Assembly: GCA_035222895.1 (NCBI GenBank)
Contig: JAVYIG010001834.1
Span: 230,466 to 294,465 of the forward strand
Length of the DNA: 64,000 nucleotides
Source: Strongylocentrotus droebachiensis
Taxonomy: Eukaryota; Echinodermata; Echinoidea; Camarodonta; Strongylocentrotidae
Direction of reading: 5' to 3'
Position numbers and translations under genes: made by a program. The stretch's first letter is position 1. Each line of letters opens with the position of its first letter. Shown in pieces: positions 1-13,128 of the stretch. Under the pieces are notes generated by a model. The model searched no databases and was not told the origin of the DNA. It saw nothing but the letters and a program-made list of their open reading frames with translations.

Positions 1-657
1 TGCTAGTGTTGTACGTTGATATTAATCTACATTAGCCACTCTCCACCCAGAAGTAGTAAATGTATGTTTATACCCGTTCGGAAGAAATTCCTTGAAAGCT
101 TGGGCTCATGTACTATGTTGGTGTGCCCGCCAACCATCTACATGAATGTGCCCATGCAGAGGGAATAGGAATATGAGTCGTATCGCTAGTGTTGTACGTT
201 GATATTAATCTACATTTGCCACTCTCCACCCAGAAGTAGTAAATGTATGGGTATAACCGGTGGGAAGAAATTCCTTGAAAGCTTAGGCTCATGTACTATG
301 TTGGTGTGCCCGCCAACCATCTACATGAATGTGCCCATGCAGAGGGAATAGGAATATGAGTCGTATCGCTAGTGTTGTACGTTGATATTAATCTACATTT
401 GCCACTCTCCACCCAGAAGTAGTAAATGTATGGGTATAACCGGTGGGAAGAAATTCCTTGAGAGCTTGGGCTCATGTACTATGTTGGTGTGCCCGCCAAC
501 CATCTACATGAATGTGCCCATGCAGAGGGAATAGGAATATGAGTCGTATCGCTAGTGTTGTACGTGATATCAATCTACATTTGCCACTCTCCACACAGAA
601 GTAGTAAATGTATGGATATACCCGGTGGGAAGAAATTACTTGAATGCTTGGGCTCAT
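1..657. repeat. Partial higher-order unit 0 (last four subunits)
   Basis: Subunits begin near 17, 201, 384 and 567; the last passes into the first spacer. The first carries the variant CCCGTTCGGAAG in place of the usual CCGGTGGGAAG, and the second carries AAGCTTAGGCTC. The same two variants recur in the same order 7,413 bp downstream (7,430-8,070). Confidence 0.93.
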
Positions 658-906
658 GTATAATTGTGCATGCCTATAATTCTACCTCTACATGTGCTCG
701 TGGAGAGGGAATAGTAATAATCTGTACAATATACTGTTGTATATTGAATATCTTAGACGTAAAAGATGAAATATGCTTTCGCAGATACAAATTAGTTTCA
801 GAGATATCAATTCGACTTCTTTTCGTGGATTTTCTTTGGATAATTACGTGTTTTACTTGGTAAATTAACTACCGGCCCCTGCCCGTAGGTTTGCCCGGCT
901 ATACCT

Positions 907-963
907 CTATACATGTGCCCGAGGAGAGGCAACACTAATTATTAGCCATGTAACTTATGTTGT
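907..963 (+). repeat. Left inverted arm inside spacer (unit 1 copy)
   Basis: Starts CTATACATGTGCCCGAGGAG and ends TTAGCCATGTAACTTATGTT. Its reverse complement matches the arm at 1556-1623 with small gaps. It also resembles the second half of the 180-bp subunit (GTTTGCCCGGCTATACCTCT compared with GTGTGCCCGCCTACCATCT), so it may be an ancient diverged subunit. The arm recurs in every spacer. Confidence 0.7.
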
Positions 964-984
964 ATAAAGAATACCTGAAAGGTC

Positions 985-1021
985 AACCCAAAGAGATGCA
1001 GTTCTTCTTCTTCTTTGGGTT
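985..1021 (+). other. Conserved perfect 10-bp hairpin in spacer (unit 1 copy)
   Basis: AACCCAAAGA at 985-994 is the exact reverse complement of TCTTTGGGTT at 1012-1021, with a pyrimidine-rich 17-nt loop. The same hairpin is kept in nearly all spacers (for example 34230-34262). The unit 4 copy has lost one pair (TCTTTGAGTT at about 8425). No function can be assigned. Confidence 0.6.
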
Positions 1022-1555
1022 AAAGAGAAAGTTGAGTTCTGGTCATGCGATTGCATTGTGAAAGAAAAGGTGTGGAATGGATCAGAAAAAGTTGATCATG
1101 CAGCATTTAAGTACTATTGGTGTGTACTGCAAGGTTCTGGATTCATCAACATCATAATAACTTTGGCCCAGTCTTGGTAAGTAACAAGAACTGTACACAG
1201 AAAGATGTGTATGGGACTACACACATGCTGTCGGGCCTACTTACCCCTGGTAATCACATCGATTTCCTTATCTTTCTATATGCTCATTTCTCAGCCAGTA
1301 TACATTTTCTACCAAAATTGTCTGGCAAATGACATTCATTTGTAATCTTGATCATTCAGTGTAAGTTTCGTTTGATTCTGTGAGAATTCATTTTCTTTTC
1401 ATACCAGAACTCAAGTTTATCCTTAAGTCTACCTCCTTTACAGTTGAAGATTCTTGCAGACTGATGAGTGTGTGTTTTTGCTTACGAGAGCCAGGTGCAT
1501 GGTGCAAAACATGATGCATGTAAAACGATCCCGACCTCCCGTCAGGCAGTTAGAG

Positions 1556-1623
1556 ACAACATAAGCTACATGGCTTATTACCCTCCCCTCTCATCTCCTC
1601 GGGCACATGAATTGTAGATATAC
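1556..1623 (-). repeat. Right inverted arm inside spacer (unit 1 copy)
   Basis: Read on the minus strand it runs CTACAATTCATGTGCCCGAG, then TAATAAGCCATGTAGCTTAT, then GTTGT. It pairs with 907-963 across about 590 bp. The pair looks like the ends of an old foldback or MITE-like element captured in the spacer, but no target-site duplication is recognisable, so origin by inversion of a subunit is equally possible. Confidence 0.65.
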
Positions 1624-2097
1624 AGGGACGTTTAGTGAGTTGACCATGCATATAGATCTTTAATTATACTCCTAAGAAAAATCAATTTGGCACATTTGAA
1701 GGTGATGAACCCATATCATACAACAAACTTGAATACCAAAAAGACCAATAAAGTAGATAACACCCGATATCGACCTTTGAATAAAGGCGAGTCATGTGTA
1801 CAATCCCTTTGAAGAGCTCGAAACAAGGCAAGTGGGAAGTGGGAGGGCTCATACAAGGAAAACATGCATGGTCAACGTACAGCTTTTCATGTCACTCCGA
1901 AAGATATCACTGCAAAAAGCAAATAGCATAAGTATACACTAACAATTGAAATTCCATTACTCGTCATTGTGCATAACAGAGAGATAGGATCAACGATCCA
2001 TCTACGCGATTCCGGATTATATACAATTCGCTTATGATTAGTAAGGTAAGGAGATAATTTTCTTTTTCGAAGATTAATGCTTTAATAATTATAGAGA

Positions 2098-2160
2098 GGT
2101 GTCAGGTTCTAGTAGCTACGTCGCTAAACTGTAAATCACATGGTTCGCAGTTCAAGTTAC
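2098..2160 (+). other. Weak tRNA-like stretch in spacer (unit 1 copy)
   Basis: Contains TAGCTACGTCG (2113-2123, A-box-like), CTGTAAA (2129-2135, the form of an anticodon loop with GTA, as in tRNA-Tyr) and AGTTCAAGTTA (2149-2159, B-box-like core GTTCAA). TAGC and GCTA could form a 4-bp D-arm. The anticodon and T stems do not pair, and the box spacing (36 bp) is shorter than in a real tRNA. It could be a decayed tRNA or SINE remnant or coincidence. Equivalent copies end about 20 bp after positions 4319, 6841, 9553, 12082, 14611, 16782, 19319, 22207, 25094, 28355, 28693, 33208, 35383, 37558, 39733, 41905, 44799 and 47508; the unit 19 copy (about 49455) is damaged. Confidence 0.3.
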
Positions 2161-2828
2161 GTTTCGTCACAATTAATGTCCTTTGGACGGATATTAATCT
2201 ACATTTGCCATTCTCCATCCAGAAGTAGTAAATGTATGGGTATACTCGCTGGGAAGAAATTCCTTGAATGCTTGGGCTCATGTACTATGTTGGTGTGCCC
2301 GCCAACTATCTACATGAATGTGCCCATGCAGAGGGAATAGGAATATGAGTCGTATCGCTAGTGTTGTACGTGATATCAATCTACATTTGCCACTCTCAAC
2401 CCAGAAGTAGTAAATGTATGGGTATAACCGGTGGGAAGAAATTCCTTGAAAGCTTGGGCTCATGTACTATGTTGGTGTGCCCGCCAACCATCTACATGAA
2501 TGTGCCCATGCAGAGGGAATAGGAATATGAGTCGTATCGCTAGTGTTGTACGTTGATATTAATCTACATTTGCCACTCTCCACCCAGAAGTAGTAAATGT
2601 ATGGGTATAACCGGTGGGAAGAAATTCCTTGAGAGCTTGGGCTCATGTACTATGTTGGTGTGCCCGCCAACCATCTACATGAATGTGCCCATGCAGAGGG
2701 AATAGGAATATGAGTCGTATCGCTAGTGTTGTACGTGATATCAATCTACATTTGCCACTCTCCACACAGAAGTAGTAAATGTATGGATATACCCGGTGGG
2801 AAGAAATTCCTTGAATGCTTGGGCTCAT

Positions 2829-5361
2829 GTATAATTGTGCATGCCTATAATTCTACCTCTACATGTGCTCGTGGAGAGGGAATAGTAATAATCTGTACAA
2901 TATACTGTTGTATATTGAATATCTTAGACGTAAAAGATGAAATATGCTTTCGCAGATACAAATTAGTTTCAGAGATATCAATTCGACTTCTTTTCGTGGA
3001 TTTTCTTTGGATAATTACGTGTTTTACTTGGTAAATTAACTACCGGCCCCTGCCCGTAGGTTTGCCCGGCTATACCTCTATACATGTGCCCGAGGAGAGG
3101 CAAGACTAATTATTAGCCATGTAACTTATGTTGTATAAAGAATACCTGAAAGGTCAACCCAAAGAGATGCAGTTCTTCTTCTTCTTTGGGTTAAAGAGAA
3201 AGTTGAGTTCTGGTCATGCGATTGCATTGTGAAAGAAAAGGTGTGGAATGGATCAGAAAAAGTTGATCATGCAGCATTTAAGTACTATTGGTGTGTACTG
3301 CAAGGTTCTGGATTCATCAACATCATAATAACTTTGGCCCAGTCTTGGTAAAGTAACAAGAACTGTACACAGAAAGATGTGTATGGGACTACACACATGC
3401 TGTCGGGCCTACTTACCCCTGGTAATCACATCGATTTCCTTATCTTTCTATATGCTCATTTCTCAGCCAGTATACATTTTCTACCAAAATTGTCTGGCAA
3501 ATGACATTTATTTGTAATCTTGATCATTCAGTGTAAGTTTCGTTTGATTCTGTGAGAATTCATTTTCTTTTTATACCAGAACTCAAGTTTATCTTTAAGT
3601 CTACCTCCTTTACAGTTGAAGATTCTTGCAGACTGATGAGTGTGTGTTTTTGCTTACGAGAGCCAGGTGCATGGTGCAATACTATAAACATGATGCAAGT
3701 AAAACGATCCCGACCTCCCGTCAGGCAGTTAGAGACAACATAAGCTACATGGCTTATTACCCTCCCCACTCATCTCCTCGGACACATGAATTGTAGATAT
3801 ACAGGGACGTTCAGTGAGTTGACCATGCATATAGATCTTTAATTATACTCCTAAGAAAAATCAATTTGGCACATTTGAAGGTGATGAACCCATATCATAC
3901 AACAAACTTGAATATCAAAAAGACCAATAAAGTAGATAACACCCGATATCGACCTTTGAATTAAGGCGAGTCATATGTACAATCCCTTCGAAGAGCTCGA
4001 AACAAGGCAAGTGGGAAGTGGGAGGGCTCATACAAGGAAAACATGCATGGTCAACGTACAGCTTTTCATGTCACTCCGAAAGATATCACTGCAAAAAGCA
4101 AATAGCATAAGTATACACTAACAATTGAAATTCCATTACTCGTCATTGTGCATAACAGAGAGATAGGATCAACGATCCATCTACGCGATTCCGGATTATA
4201 TACAATTCGCTTATGATTAGTAAGGTAAGGAGATAATTTTCTTTTTCGAAGATTAATGCTTTAATAATTATAGAGAGGTGTCAGGTTCTAGTAGCTACGT
4301 CGCTAAACTGTAAATCACATGGTTCGCAGTTCAAGTTACGTTTCGTCACAATTAATGTCCTTTGGACGGATATTAATCTACATTTGCCATTCTCCATCCA
4401 GAAGTAGTAAATGTATGGGTATAATCGCTGGGAAGAAATTCCTTGAATGCTTGGGCTCATGTACTATGTTGGTGTGCCCGCCAACTATCTACATGAATGC
4501 GCCCATGCAGAGGGAATAGGAATATGAGCCGTTTCCCTAGTGTTGTACGTGATATCAATCTACATTTGCCACTCTCCACCCATAAGTAGATAATGTATGG
4601 ATATACCCGGTGGGAAGAAATTCCTTGAATGCTTGGGCTCATGTACTATGTTGGTGTGCCCGCCAACCATCTACATTTGCTCATGCAGAGCGAATAGGAA
4701 TATGAGTCGTATCGCTAGTGTTGTACGTTGATATTAATCTACATTTGCCACTATCCACCCAGAAGTAGTAAATGTATGGGTATAACCGGTAGGAAGAAAT
4801 TCCTTGAATGTTTGGGCTCATGTACTATGTTGGTGTGCCCGCCTACCATCTACATTTGCTCATGCAGAGGGAATAGGAATATGAGTCGTATCGCTAGTGT
4901 TGTACGTTGATATTAATCTACATTTGCCACTCTCCACCCAGAAGTAGTAAATGTATGGGTATAACCGGTAGGAAGAAATTCCTTGAATGATTGGGCTCTT
5001 ATACTATGTTGGTGTGCCCACAAACCATCTACATTTGCTCATGCAGAGGGAATACGAATATGAGTCGTATTGCTAGTGTTGTACGTTGATATTAATCTAC
5101 ATTAGCCACTCTCCACCCAGAAGTAGTAAATGTATGGATATACCCGGTGGGAAGAAATTCCTTGAAAGCTTGGGCTCATGTACTATGTTGGTGTGCCCGC
5201 CAACCATCTACATGAATGTGCCCATGCAGAGGGAATAGGAATATGAGTCGTATTGCTAGTGTTGTACGTGATATCAATCTACATTTGCCACTCTCCACAC
5301 AGAAGTAGTAAATGTATGGATATACCCGGTGGGAAGAAATTCCTTGAATGCTTGGGCTCAT
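2829..5361. repeat. Higher-order unit 2, 2,533 bp, 6 subunits
   Basis: Spacer has the long form GCAATACTATAAACATG and the variant CCACTCATCTCCTCGGACAC, both shared with units 10 and 11. Subunits start near 4368, 4552, 4731, 4910, 5088 and 5270. Confidence 0.95.
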
Positions 5362-8070
5362 GTATAATTGTGCATGCCTATAATTCTACCTCTACATGTG
5401 CTCGTGGAGAGGGAATAGTAATAATCTGTACAATATACTGTTGTATATTGAATATCTTAGACGTAAAAGATGAAATATGCTTTCGCAGATACAAATTAGT
5501 TTCAGAGATATCAATTCGACTTCTTTTCGTGGATTTTCTTTGGATAATTACGTGTTTTACTTGGTAAATTAACTACCGGCCCCTGCCCGTAGGTTTGCCC
5601 GGCTATACCTCTATACATGTGCCCGAGGAGAGGCAAGACTAATTATTAGCCATGTAACTTATGTTGTATAAAGAATACCTGAAAGGTCAACCCAAAGAGA
5701 TGCAGTTCTTCTTCTTCTTTGGGTTAAAGAGAAAGTTGAGTTCTGGTCATGCGATTGCATTGTGAAAGAAAAGGTGTGGAATGGATCACAAAAAGTTGAT
5801 CATGCAGCATTTAAGTACTATTGGTGTGTACTGCAAGGTTCTGGATTCATCAACATCATAATAACTTTGGCCCAGTCTTGGTAAAGTAACAAGAACTGTA
5901 CACAGAAAGATGTGTATGGGACTACACACATGCTGTCGGGCCTACTTACCCCTGGTAATCACATCGACTTCCTTATCTTTCTATATGCTCATTTCTCAGC
6001 CAGTATACATCTACCAAAATTGTCTGGCAAATGACATTCATTTGTAATCTTGATCATTCAGTGTAAGTTTCGTTTGATTCTGTGAGAATTCATTTTCTTT
6101 TCATACCAGAACTCAAGTTTATCTTTAAGTCTACCTCCTTTACAGTTGAAGATTCTTGCAGACTGATGAGTGTGTGTTTTTGCTTACGAGAGCCAGGTGC
6201 ATGGTGCAAAACATGATGCATGTAAAACGATCCCGACCTCCCGTCAGGCAGTTAGAGACAACATAAGCTACATGGCTTATTACCCTCCCCTCTCATCTCC
6301 TCGGGCACATGAATTGTAGATATACAGGGACATTTAGTGAGTTGACCATGCATATAGATCTTTAATTATACTCCTAAGAAAAATCAATTTGGCACATTTG
6401 AAGGTGATGAACCCATATCATACAACAAACTTGAATATCAAAAAGACCAATAAAGTAGATAACACCCGATATCGACCTTTGAATTAAGGCGAGTCATATG
6501 TACAATCCCTTCGAAGAGCTCGAAACAAGGCAAGTGGGAAGTGGGAGGGCTCATACAAGGAAAACATGCATGGTCAACGTACAGCTTTTCATGTCACTCC
6601 GAAAGATATCACTGCAAAAAGCAAATAGCATAAGTATACACTAACAATTGAAATTCATTACTCGTCATTGTGCATATCAGAGAGATAGGATCAACGATCC
6701 ATCTACGCGATTCCGGATTATATACAATTCGCTTATGATTAGTAAGGTAAGGAGATAATTTTCTTTTTCGAAGATTAATGCTTTAATAATTATAGAGAGG
6801 TGTCAGGTTCTAGTAGCTACGTCGCTAAACTGTAAATCACATGGTTCGCAGTTCAAGTTACGTTTCGTCACAATTAATGTCCTTTGGACGGATATTAATC
6901 TACATTTGCCATTCTCCATCCAGAAGTAGTAAATGTATGGGTATACTCGCTGGGAAGAAATTCCTTGAATGCTTGGGCTCATGTACTATGTTGGTGTGCC
7001 CGCCAACTATCTACATGAATGTGCCCATGCAGAGGGAATAGGAATATGAGCCGTTTCACTAGTGTTGTACGTGATATCAATCTACATTTGCCACTCTCCA
7101 CCCAGAAGTAGATAATGTATGGATATACCCGGTGGGAAGAAATTCCTTGAATGCTTGGGCTCATGTACTATGTTGGTGTGCCCGCCAACCATCTACATTT
7201 GCTCATGCAGAGCGAATAGGAATATGAGTCGTATTGCTAGTGTTGTACGTTGATATTAATCTACATTTGCCACTCTCCACCCAAAAGTAGTAAATGTGTG
7301 GGTATAACCGGTAGGAAGAAATTCCTTGAATGTTTGGGCTCATATACTATGTTGGTGTGCCCACAAACCATCTACATTTGCTCATGCAGAGGGAATACGA
7401 ATATGAGTCGTATTGCTAGTGTTGTACGTTGATATTAATCTACATTAGCCACTCTCCACCCAGAAGTAGTAAATGTATGGGTATACCCGTTCGGAAGAAA
7501 TTCCTTGAATGCTTGGGCTCATGTACTATGTTGGTGTGCCCGCCTACCATCTACATGAATGTGCCCATGCAGAGGGAATAGGAATATGAGTCGTATCGCT
7601 AGTGTTGTACGTTGATATTAATCTACATTTGCCACTCTCCACCCAGAAGTAGTAAATGTATGGGTATAACCGGTGGGAAGAAATTCCTTGAAAGCTTAGG
7701 CTCATGTACTATGTTGGTGTGCCCGCCAACCATCTACATGAATGTGCCCATGCAGAGGGAATAGGAATATGAGTCGTATCGCTAGTGTTGTACGTTGATA
7801 TTAATCTACATTTGCCACTCTCCACCCAGAAGTAGTAAATGTATGCGTATAACCGGTGGGAAGAAATTCCTTGAGAGCTTGGGCTCATGTACTATGTTGG
7901 TGTGCCCGCCAACCATCTACATGAATGTGCCCATGCAGAGGGAATAGGAATATGAGTCGTATCGCTAGTGTTGTACGTGATATCAATCTACATTTGCCAC
8001 TCTCCACACAGAAGTAGTAAATGTATGGATATACCCGGTGGGAAGAAATTACTTGAATGCTTGGGCTCAT
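5362..8070. repeat. Higher-order unit 3, 2,709 bp, 7 subunits
   Basis: Mosaic spacer. It has the short TATACATCTACC form (near 6006), otherwise seen in units 12-16, together with the short GCAAAACATGATGCATG form of units 1 and 4. Subunits start near 6890, 7074, 7252, 7431, 7613, 7796 and 7979; the last four match unit 0 in variant order. Confidence 0.95.
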
Positions 8071-10599
8071 GTATAATTGTGCATGCCTATAATTCTACCT
8101 CTACATGTGCTCGTGGAGAGGGAATAGTAATAATCTGTACAATATACTGTTGTATATTGAATATCTTAGACGTAAAAGATGAAATATGCTTTCGCAGATA
8201 CAAATTAGTTTCAGAGATATCAATTCGACTTCTTTTCGTGGATTTTCTTTGGATAATTACGTGTTTTACTTGGTAAATTAACTACCGGCCCCTGCCCGTA
8301 GGTTTGCCCGGCTATACCTCTATACATGTGCCCGAGGAGAGGCAACACTAATTATTAGCCATGTAACTTATGTTGTATAAAGAATACCTGAAAGGTCAAC
8401 CCAAAGAGATGCAGTTCTTCTTCTTCTTTGAGTTAAAGAGAAAGTTGAGTTCTGGTCATGCGATTGCATTGTGAAAGAAAAGGTGTGGAATGGATCAGAA
8501 AAAGTTGATCATGCAGCATTTAAGTACTATTGGTGTGTACTGCAAGGTTCTGGATTCATCAACATCATAATAACTTTGGCCCAGTCTTGGTAAGTAACAA
8601 GAACTGTACACAGAAAGATGTGTATGGGACTACACACATGCTGTCGGGCCTACTTACCCCTGGTAATCACATCGATTTCCTTATCTTTCTATATGCCCTT
8701 TTTCTCAGCCAGTATACATTTTCTACCAAAATTGTCTGGCAAATGACATTCATTTGTAATCTTGATCATTCAGTGTAAGTTTCGTTTGATTCTGTGAGAA
8801 TTCATTTTCTTTTCATACCAGAACTCAAGTTTATCCTTAAGTCTACCTCCTTTACAGTTGAAGATTCTTGCAGACTGATGAGTGTGTGTTTTTGCTTACG
8901 AGAGCCAGGTGCATGGTGCAAAACATGATGCATGTAAAACGATCCCGACCTCCCGTCAGGCAGTTAGAGACAACATAAGCTACATGGCTTATTACCCTCC
9001 CCTCTCATCTCCTCGGGCACATGAATTGTAGATATACAGGGACGTTTAGTGAGTTGACCATGCATATAGATCTTTAATTATACTCCTAAGAAAAATCAAT
9101 TTGGCACATTTGAAGGTGATGAACCCATATCATACAACAAACTTGAATATCAAAAAGACCAATAAAGTAGATAACACCCGATATCGACCTTTGAATTAAG
9201 GCGAGTCATATGTACAATCCCTTCGAAGAGCTCGAAACAAGGCAAGTGGGAAGTGGGAGGGCTCATACAAGGAAAACATGCATGGTCAACGTACAGCTTT
9301 TCATGTCACTCCGAAAGATATCACTGCAAAAAGCAAATAGCATAAGTATACACTAACAATTGAAATTCATTACTCGTCATTGTGCATAACAGAGAGATAG
9401 GATCAACGATCCATCTACGCGATTCCGGATTATATACAATTCGCTTATGATTAGTAAGGTAAGGAGATAATTTTCTTTTTCGAAGATTAATGCTTTAATA
9501 ATTATAGAGAGGTGTCAGGTTCTAGTAGCTACGTCGCTAAACCGTAAATCACATGGTTCGCAGTTCAAGTTACGTTTCGTCACAATTAATGTCCTTTGGA
9601 CGGATATTAATCTACATTTGCCATTCTCCATCCAGAAGTAGTAAATGTATGGGTATATTCGCTGGGAAGAAATTCCTTGAATGCTTGGGCTCATGTACTA
9701 TGTTGGTGTGCCCGCCAACTATCTACATGAATGCGCCCATGCAGAGGGAATAGGAATATGAGCCGTTTCCCTAGTGTTGTACGTGATATCAATCTACATT
9801 TGCCACTCTCCACCCAGAAGTAGATAATGTATGGATATACCCGGTGGGAAGAAATTCCTTGAATGCTTGGGCTCATGTACCATGTTGGTGTGCCCGCCAA
9901 CCATCTATATTTGCTCATGCAGAGCGAATAGGAATATGAGTCGTATCGCTAGTGTTGTACGTTGATATTAATCTACATTTGCCACTCTCCACCCAGAAGT
10001 AGTAAATGTATGGGTATAACCGGTGGGAAGAAATTCCTTGAATGCTTGGGCTCACGTACTATGTTGGTGTGCCCGCCTACCATCTACATGAATGTGCCCA
10101 TGCAGAGGGAAAAGGAATATGAGTCGTATCGCTAGTGTTGTACGTTGATATTAATCTACATTTGCCACTCTCCACCCAGAAGTAGTAAATGTATGGGTAT
10201 AACCGGTAGGAAGAAATTCCTTGAATGTTTGGGCTCATATACTATGTTGGTGTGCCCACAAACCATCTACATTTGCTCATGCAGAGGGAATAGGAATATG
10301 AGTCGTATTGCTAGTGTTGTACGTTGATATTAATCTACATTAGCCACTCTCCACCCAGAAGTAGTAAATGTATGGGTATAACCGGTGGGAAGAAATTCCT
10401 TGAAAGCTTGGGCTCATGTACTATGTTGGTGTGCCCGCCAACCATCTACATGAATGTGCTCATGCAGAGGGAATAGGAATATGAGTCGTATCGCTAGTGT
10501 TGTACGTGATATCAATCTACATTTGCCACTCTCCACACAGAAGTAGTAAATGTATGGATATACCCGGTGGGAAGAAATTCCTTGAATGCTTGGGCTCAT
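8071..10599. repeat. Higher-order unit 4, 2,529 bp, 6 subunits
   Basis: Its spacer start resembles unit 1 (AAATTACTTGAATGC just before it, GGCAACACTAATT inside). Its subunit run (starts near 9602, 9787, 9966, 10147, 10326, 10509) is instead nearly identical to those of units 5 and 7. The changeover therefore lies inside the unit. Confidence 0.95.
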
Positions 10600-13128
10600 G
10601 TATAATTGTGCATGCCTATAATTCTACCCCTACATGAGCTCGTGGAGAGGGAATAGTAATAATCTGTACAATATACTGTTGTATATTGAATATCTTAGAC
10701 GTAAAAGATGAAATATGCTTTCGCAGATACAAATTAGTTTCAGAGATATCAATTCGACTTCTTTTCGTGGATTTTCTTTGGATAATTACGTGTTTTACTT
10801 GGTAAATTAACTACCGGCCCATGCCCGTATGTTTGCCCGGCTATACCTCTATACATGTGCCCGAGGAGAGGCAAGACTAATTATTAGCCATGTAACTTAT
10901 GTTGTATAAAGAATACCTGAAAGGTCAATCCAAAGAGATGCAGTTCTTCTTCTTCTTTGGGTTAAAGAGAAAGTTGAGTTCTGGTCATGCGATTGCATTG
11001 TGAAAGAAATGGTGTGGAATAGATCAGAAAAAGTTGATCATGCAGCATTTAAGTACTATTGGTGTGTACTGCAAGGTTCTGGATTCATCAACATCATAAT
11101 AACTTTGGCCCAGTCTTGGTAAAGTAACAAGAACTGTACACAGAAAGATGTGTATGGGACTACACACATGCTGTCGGGCCTACTTACCCCTGGTAATCAC
11201 ATCGATTTCCTTATCTTTCTATATGCTCATTTCTCAGCCAGTATACATTTTCTACCAAAATTGTCTGGCAAATGACATTCATTTGTAATCTTGATCATTC
11301 AGTGTAAGTTTCGTTTGATTCTGTGAGAATTCATTTTCTTTTCATACCAGAACTCAAGTTTATCCTTAAGTCTACCTCCTTTACAGTTGAAGATTCTTGC
11401 AGACTGATGAGTGTGTGTTTTTGCTTACGAGAGCCAGGTGCATGGTGCAAAACATGATGCAAGTAAAACGATCCCGACCTCCCGTCAGGCAGTTAGAGAC
11501 AACATAAGCTACATGGCTTATTACCCTCCCCTCTCATCTCCTCGGGCACATGAATTGTAGATATACAGGGACGTTTAGTGAGTTGACCATGCATATAGAT
11601 CTTTAATTATACTCCTAAGAAAAATCAATTTGGCACATTTGAAGGTGATGAACCCATATCATACAACAAACTTGAATATCAAAAAGACCAATAAAGTAGC
11701 TAACACCCGATATCGACCTTTGAATTAAGGCGAGTCATATGTACAATCCCTTCGAAGAGCTCGAAACAAGGCAAGTGGGAAGTGGGAGGGCTCATACAAG
11801 GAAAACATGCATGGTCAACGTACAGCTTTTCATGTCACTCCGAAAGATATCACTGCAAAAAGCAAATAGCATAAGTATACACTAACAATTGAAATTCATT
11901 ACTCGTCATTGTGCATAACAGAGAGATAGGATCAACGATCCATCTACGCGATTCCGGATTATATACAATTCGCTTATGATTAGTAAGGTAAGGAGATAAT
12001 TTTCTTTTTCGAAGATTAATGCTTTAATAATTATAGAGAGGTGTCAGGTTCTAGTAGCTACGTCGCTAAACCGTAAATCACATGGTTCGCAGTTCAAGTT
12101 ACGTTTCGTCACAATTAATGTCCTTTGGACGGATATTAATCTACATTTGCCATTCTCCATCCAGAAGTAGTAAATGTATGGGTATATTCGCTGGGAAGAA
12201 ATTCCTTGAATGCTTGGGCTCATGTACTATGTTGGTGTGCCCGCCAACTATCTACATGAATGCGCCCATGCAGAGGGAATAGGAATATGAGCCGTTTCCC
12301 TAGTGTTGTACGTGATATCAATCTACATTTGCCACTCTCCACCCAGAAGTAGATAATGTATGGATATACCCGGTGGGAAGAAATTCCTTGAATGCTTGGG
12401 CTCATGTACCATGTTGGTGTGCCCGCCAACCATCTATATTTGCTCATGCAGAGCGAATAGGAATATGAGTCGTATCGCTAGTGTTGTACGTTGATATTAA
12501 TCTACATTTGCCACTCTCCACCCAGAAGTAGTAAATGTATGGGTATAACCGGTGGGAAGAAATTCCTTGAATGCTTGGGCTCACGTACTATGTTGGTGTG
12601 CCCGCCTACCATCTACATGAATGTGCCCATGCAGAGGGAAAAGGAATATGAGTCGTATCGCTAGTGTTGTACGTTGATATTAATCTACATTTGCCACTCT
12701 CCACCCAGAAGTAGTAAATGTATGGGTATAACCGGTAGGAAGAAATTCCTTGAATGTTTGGGCTCATATACTATGTTGGTGTGCCCACAAACCATCTACA
12801 TTTGCTCATGCAGAGGGAATAGGAATATGAGTCGTATTGCTAGTGTTGTACGTTGATATTAATCTACATTAGCCACTCTCCACCCAGAAGTAGTAAATGT
12901 ATGGGTATAACCGGTGGGAAGAAATTCCTTGAAAGCTTGGGCTCATGTACTATGTTGGTGTGCCCGCCAACCATCTACATGAATGTGCCCATGCAGAGGG
13001 AATAGGAATATGAGTCGTATCGCTAGTGTTGTACGTGATATCAATCTACATTTGCCACTCTCCACACAGAAGTAGTAAATGTATGGATATACCCGGTGGG
13101 AAGAAATTCCTTGAATGCTTGGGCTCAT
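10600..13128. repeat. Higher-order unit 5, 2,529 bp, 6 subunits
   Basis: Nearly base-for-base copy of the adjacent register. I could pick out only isolated differences from the unit 4 subunit run, such as GTGCTCATG at 10458 against GTGCCCATG at 12987. The spacer has CCATGCCCGTATG and GAAAGAAATGGTG, shared with units 6 and 7. Confidence 0.95.

Larger units (their letters stand above)
658..2828. repeat. Higher-order unit 1, 2,171 bp, 4 subunits
   Basis: Spacer lineage with the short form GCAAAACATGATGCATG (near 1506), which lacks the TACTATA present in other lineages. It shares GGCAACACTAATT and CTTGGTAAGTAACAAG only with unit 4. Subunits start near 2189, 2370, 2553 and 2736. The second has the rare CTCTCAACCCAG (2388), shared with unit 6. 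Confidence 0.95.

Noticed and set aside
658..2828. rDNA, 5S, snRNA or histone gene cluster as the basis of the tandem array
   Set aside because: No recognisable rRNA, snRNA or histone sequence in the spacer or subunit; only the weak tRNA-like stretch.
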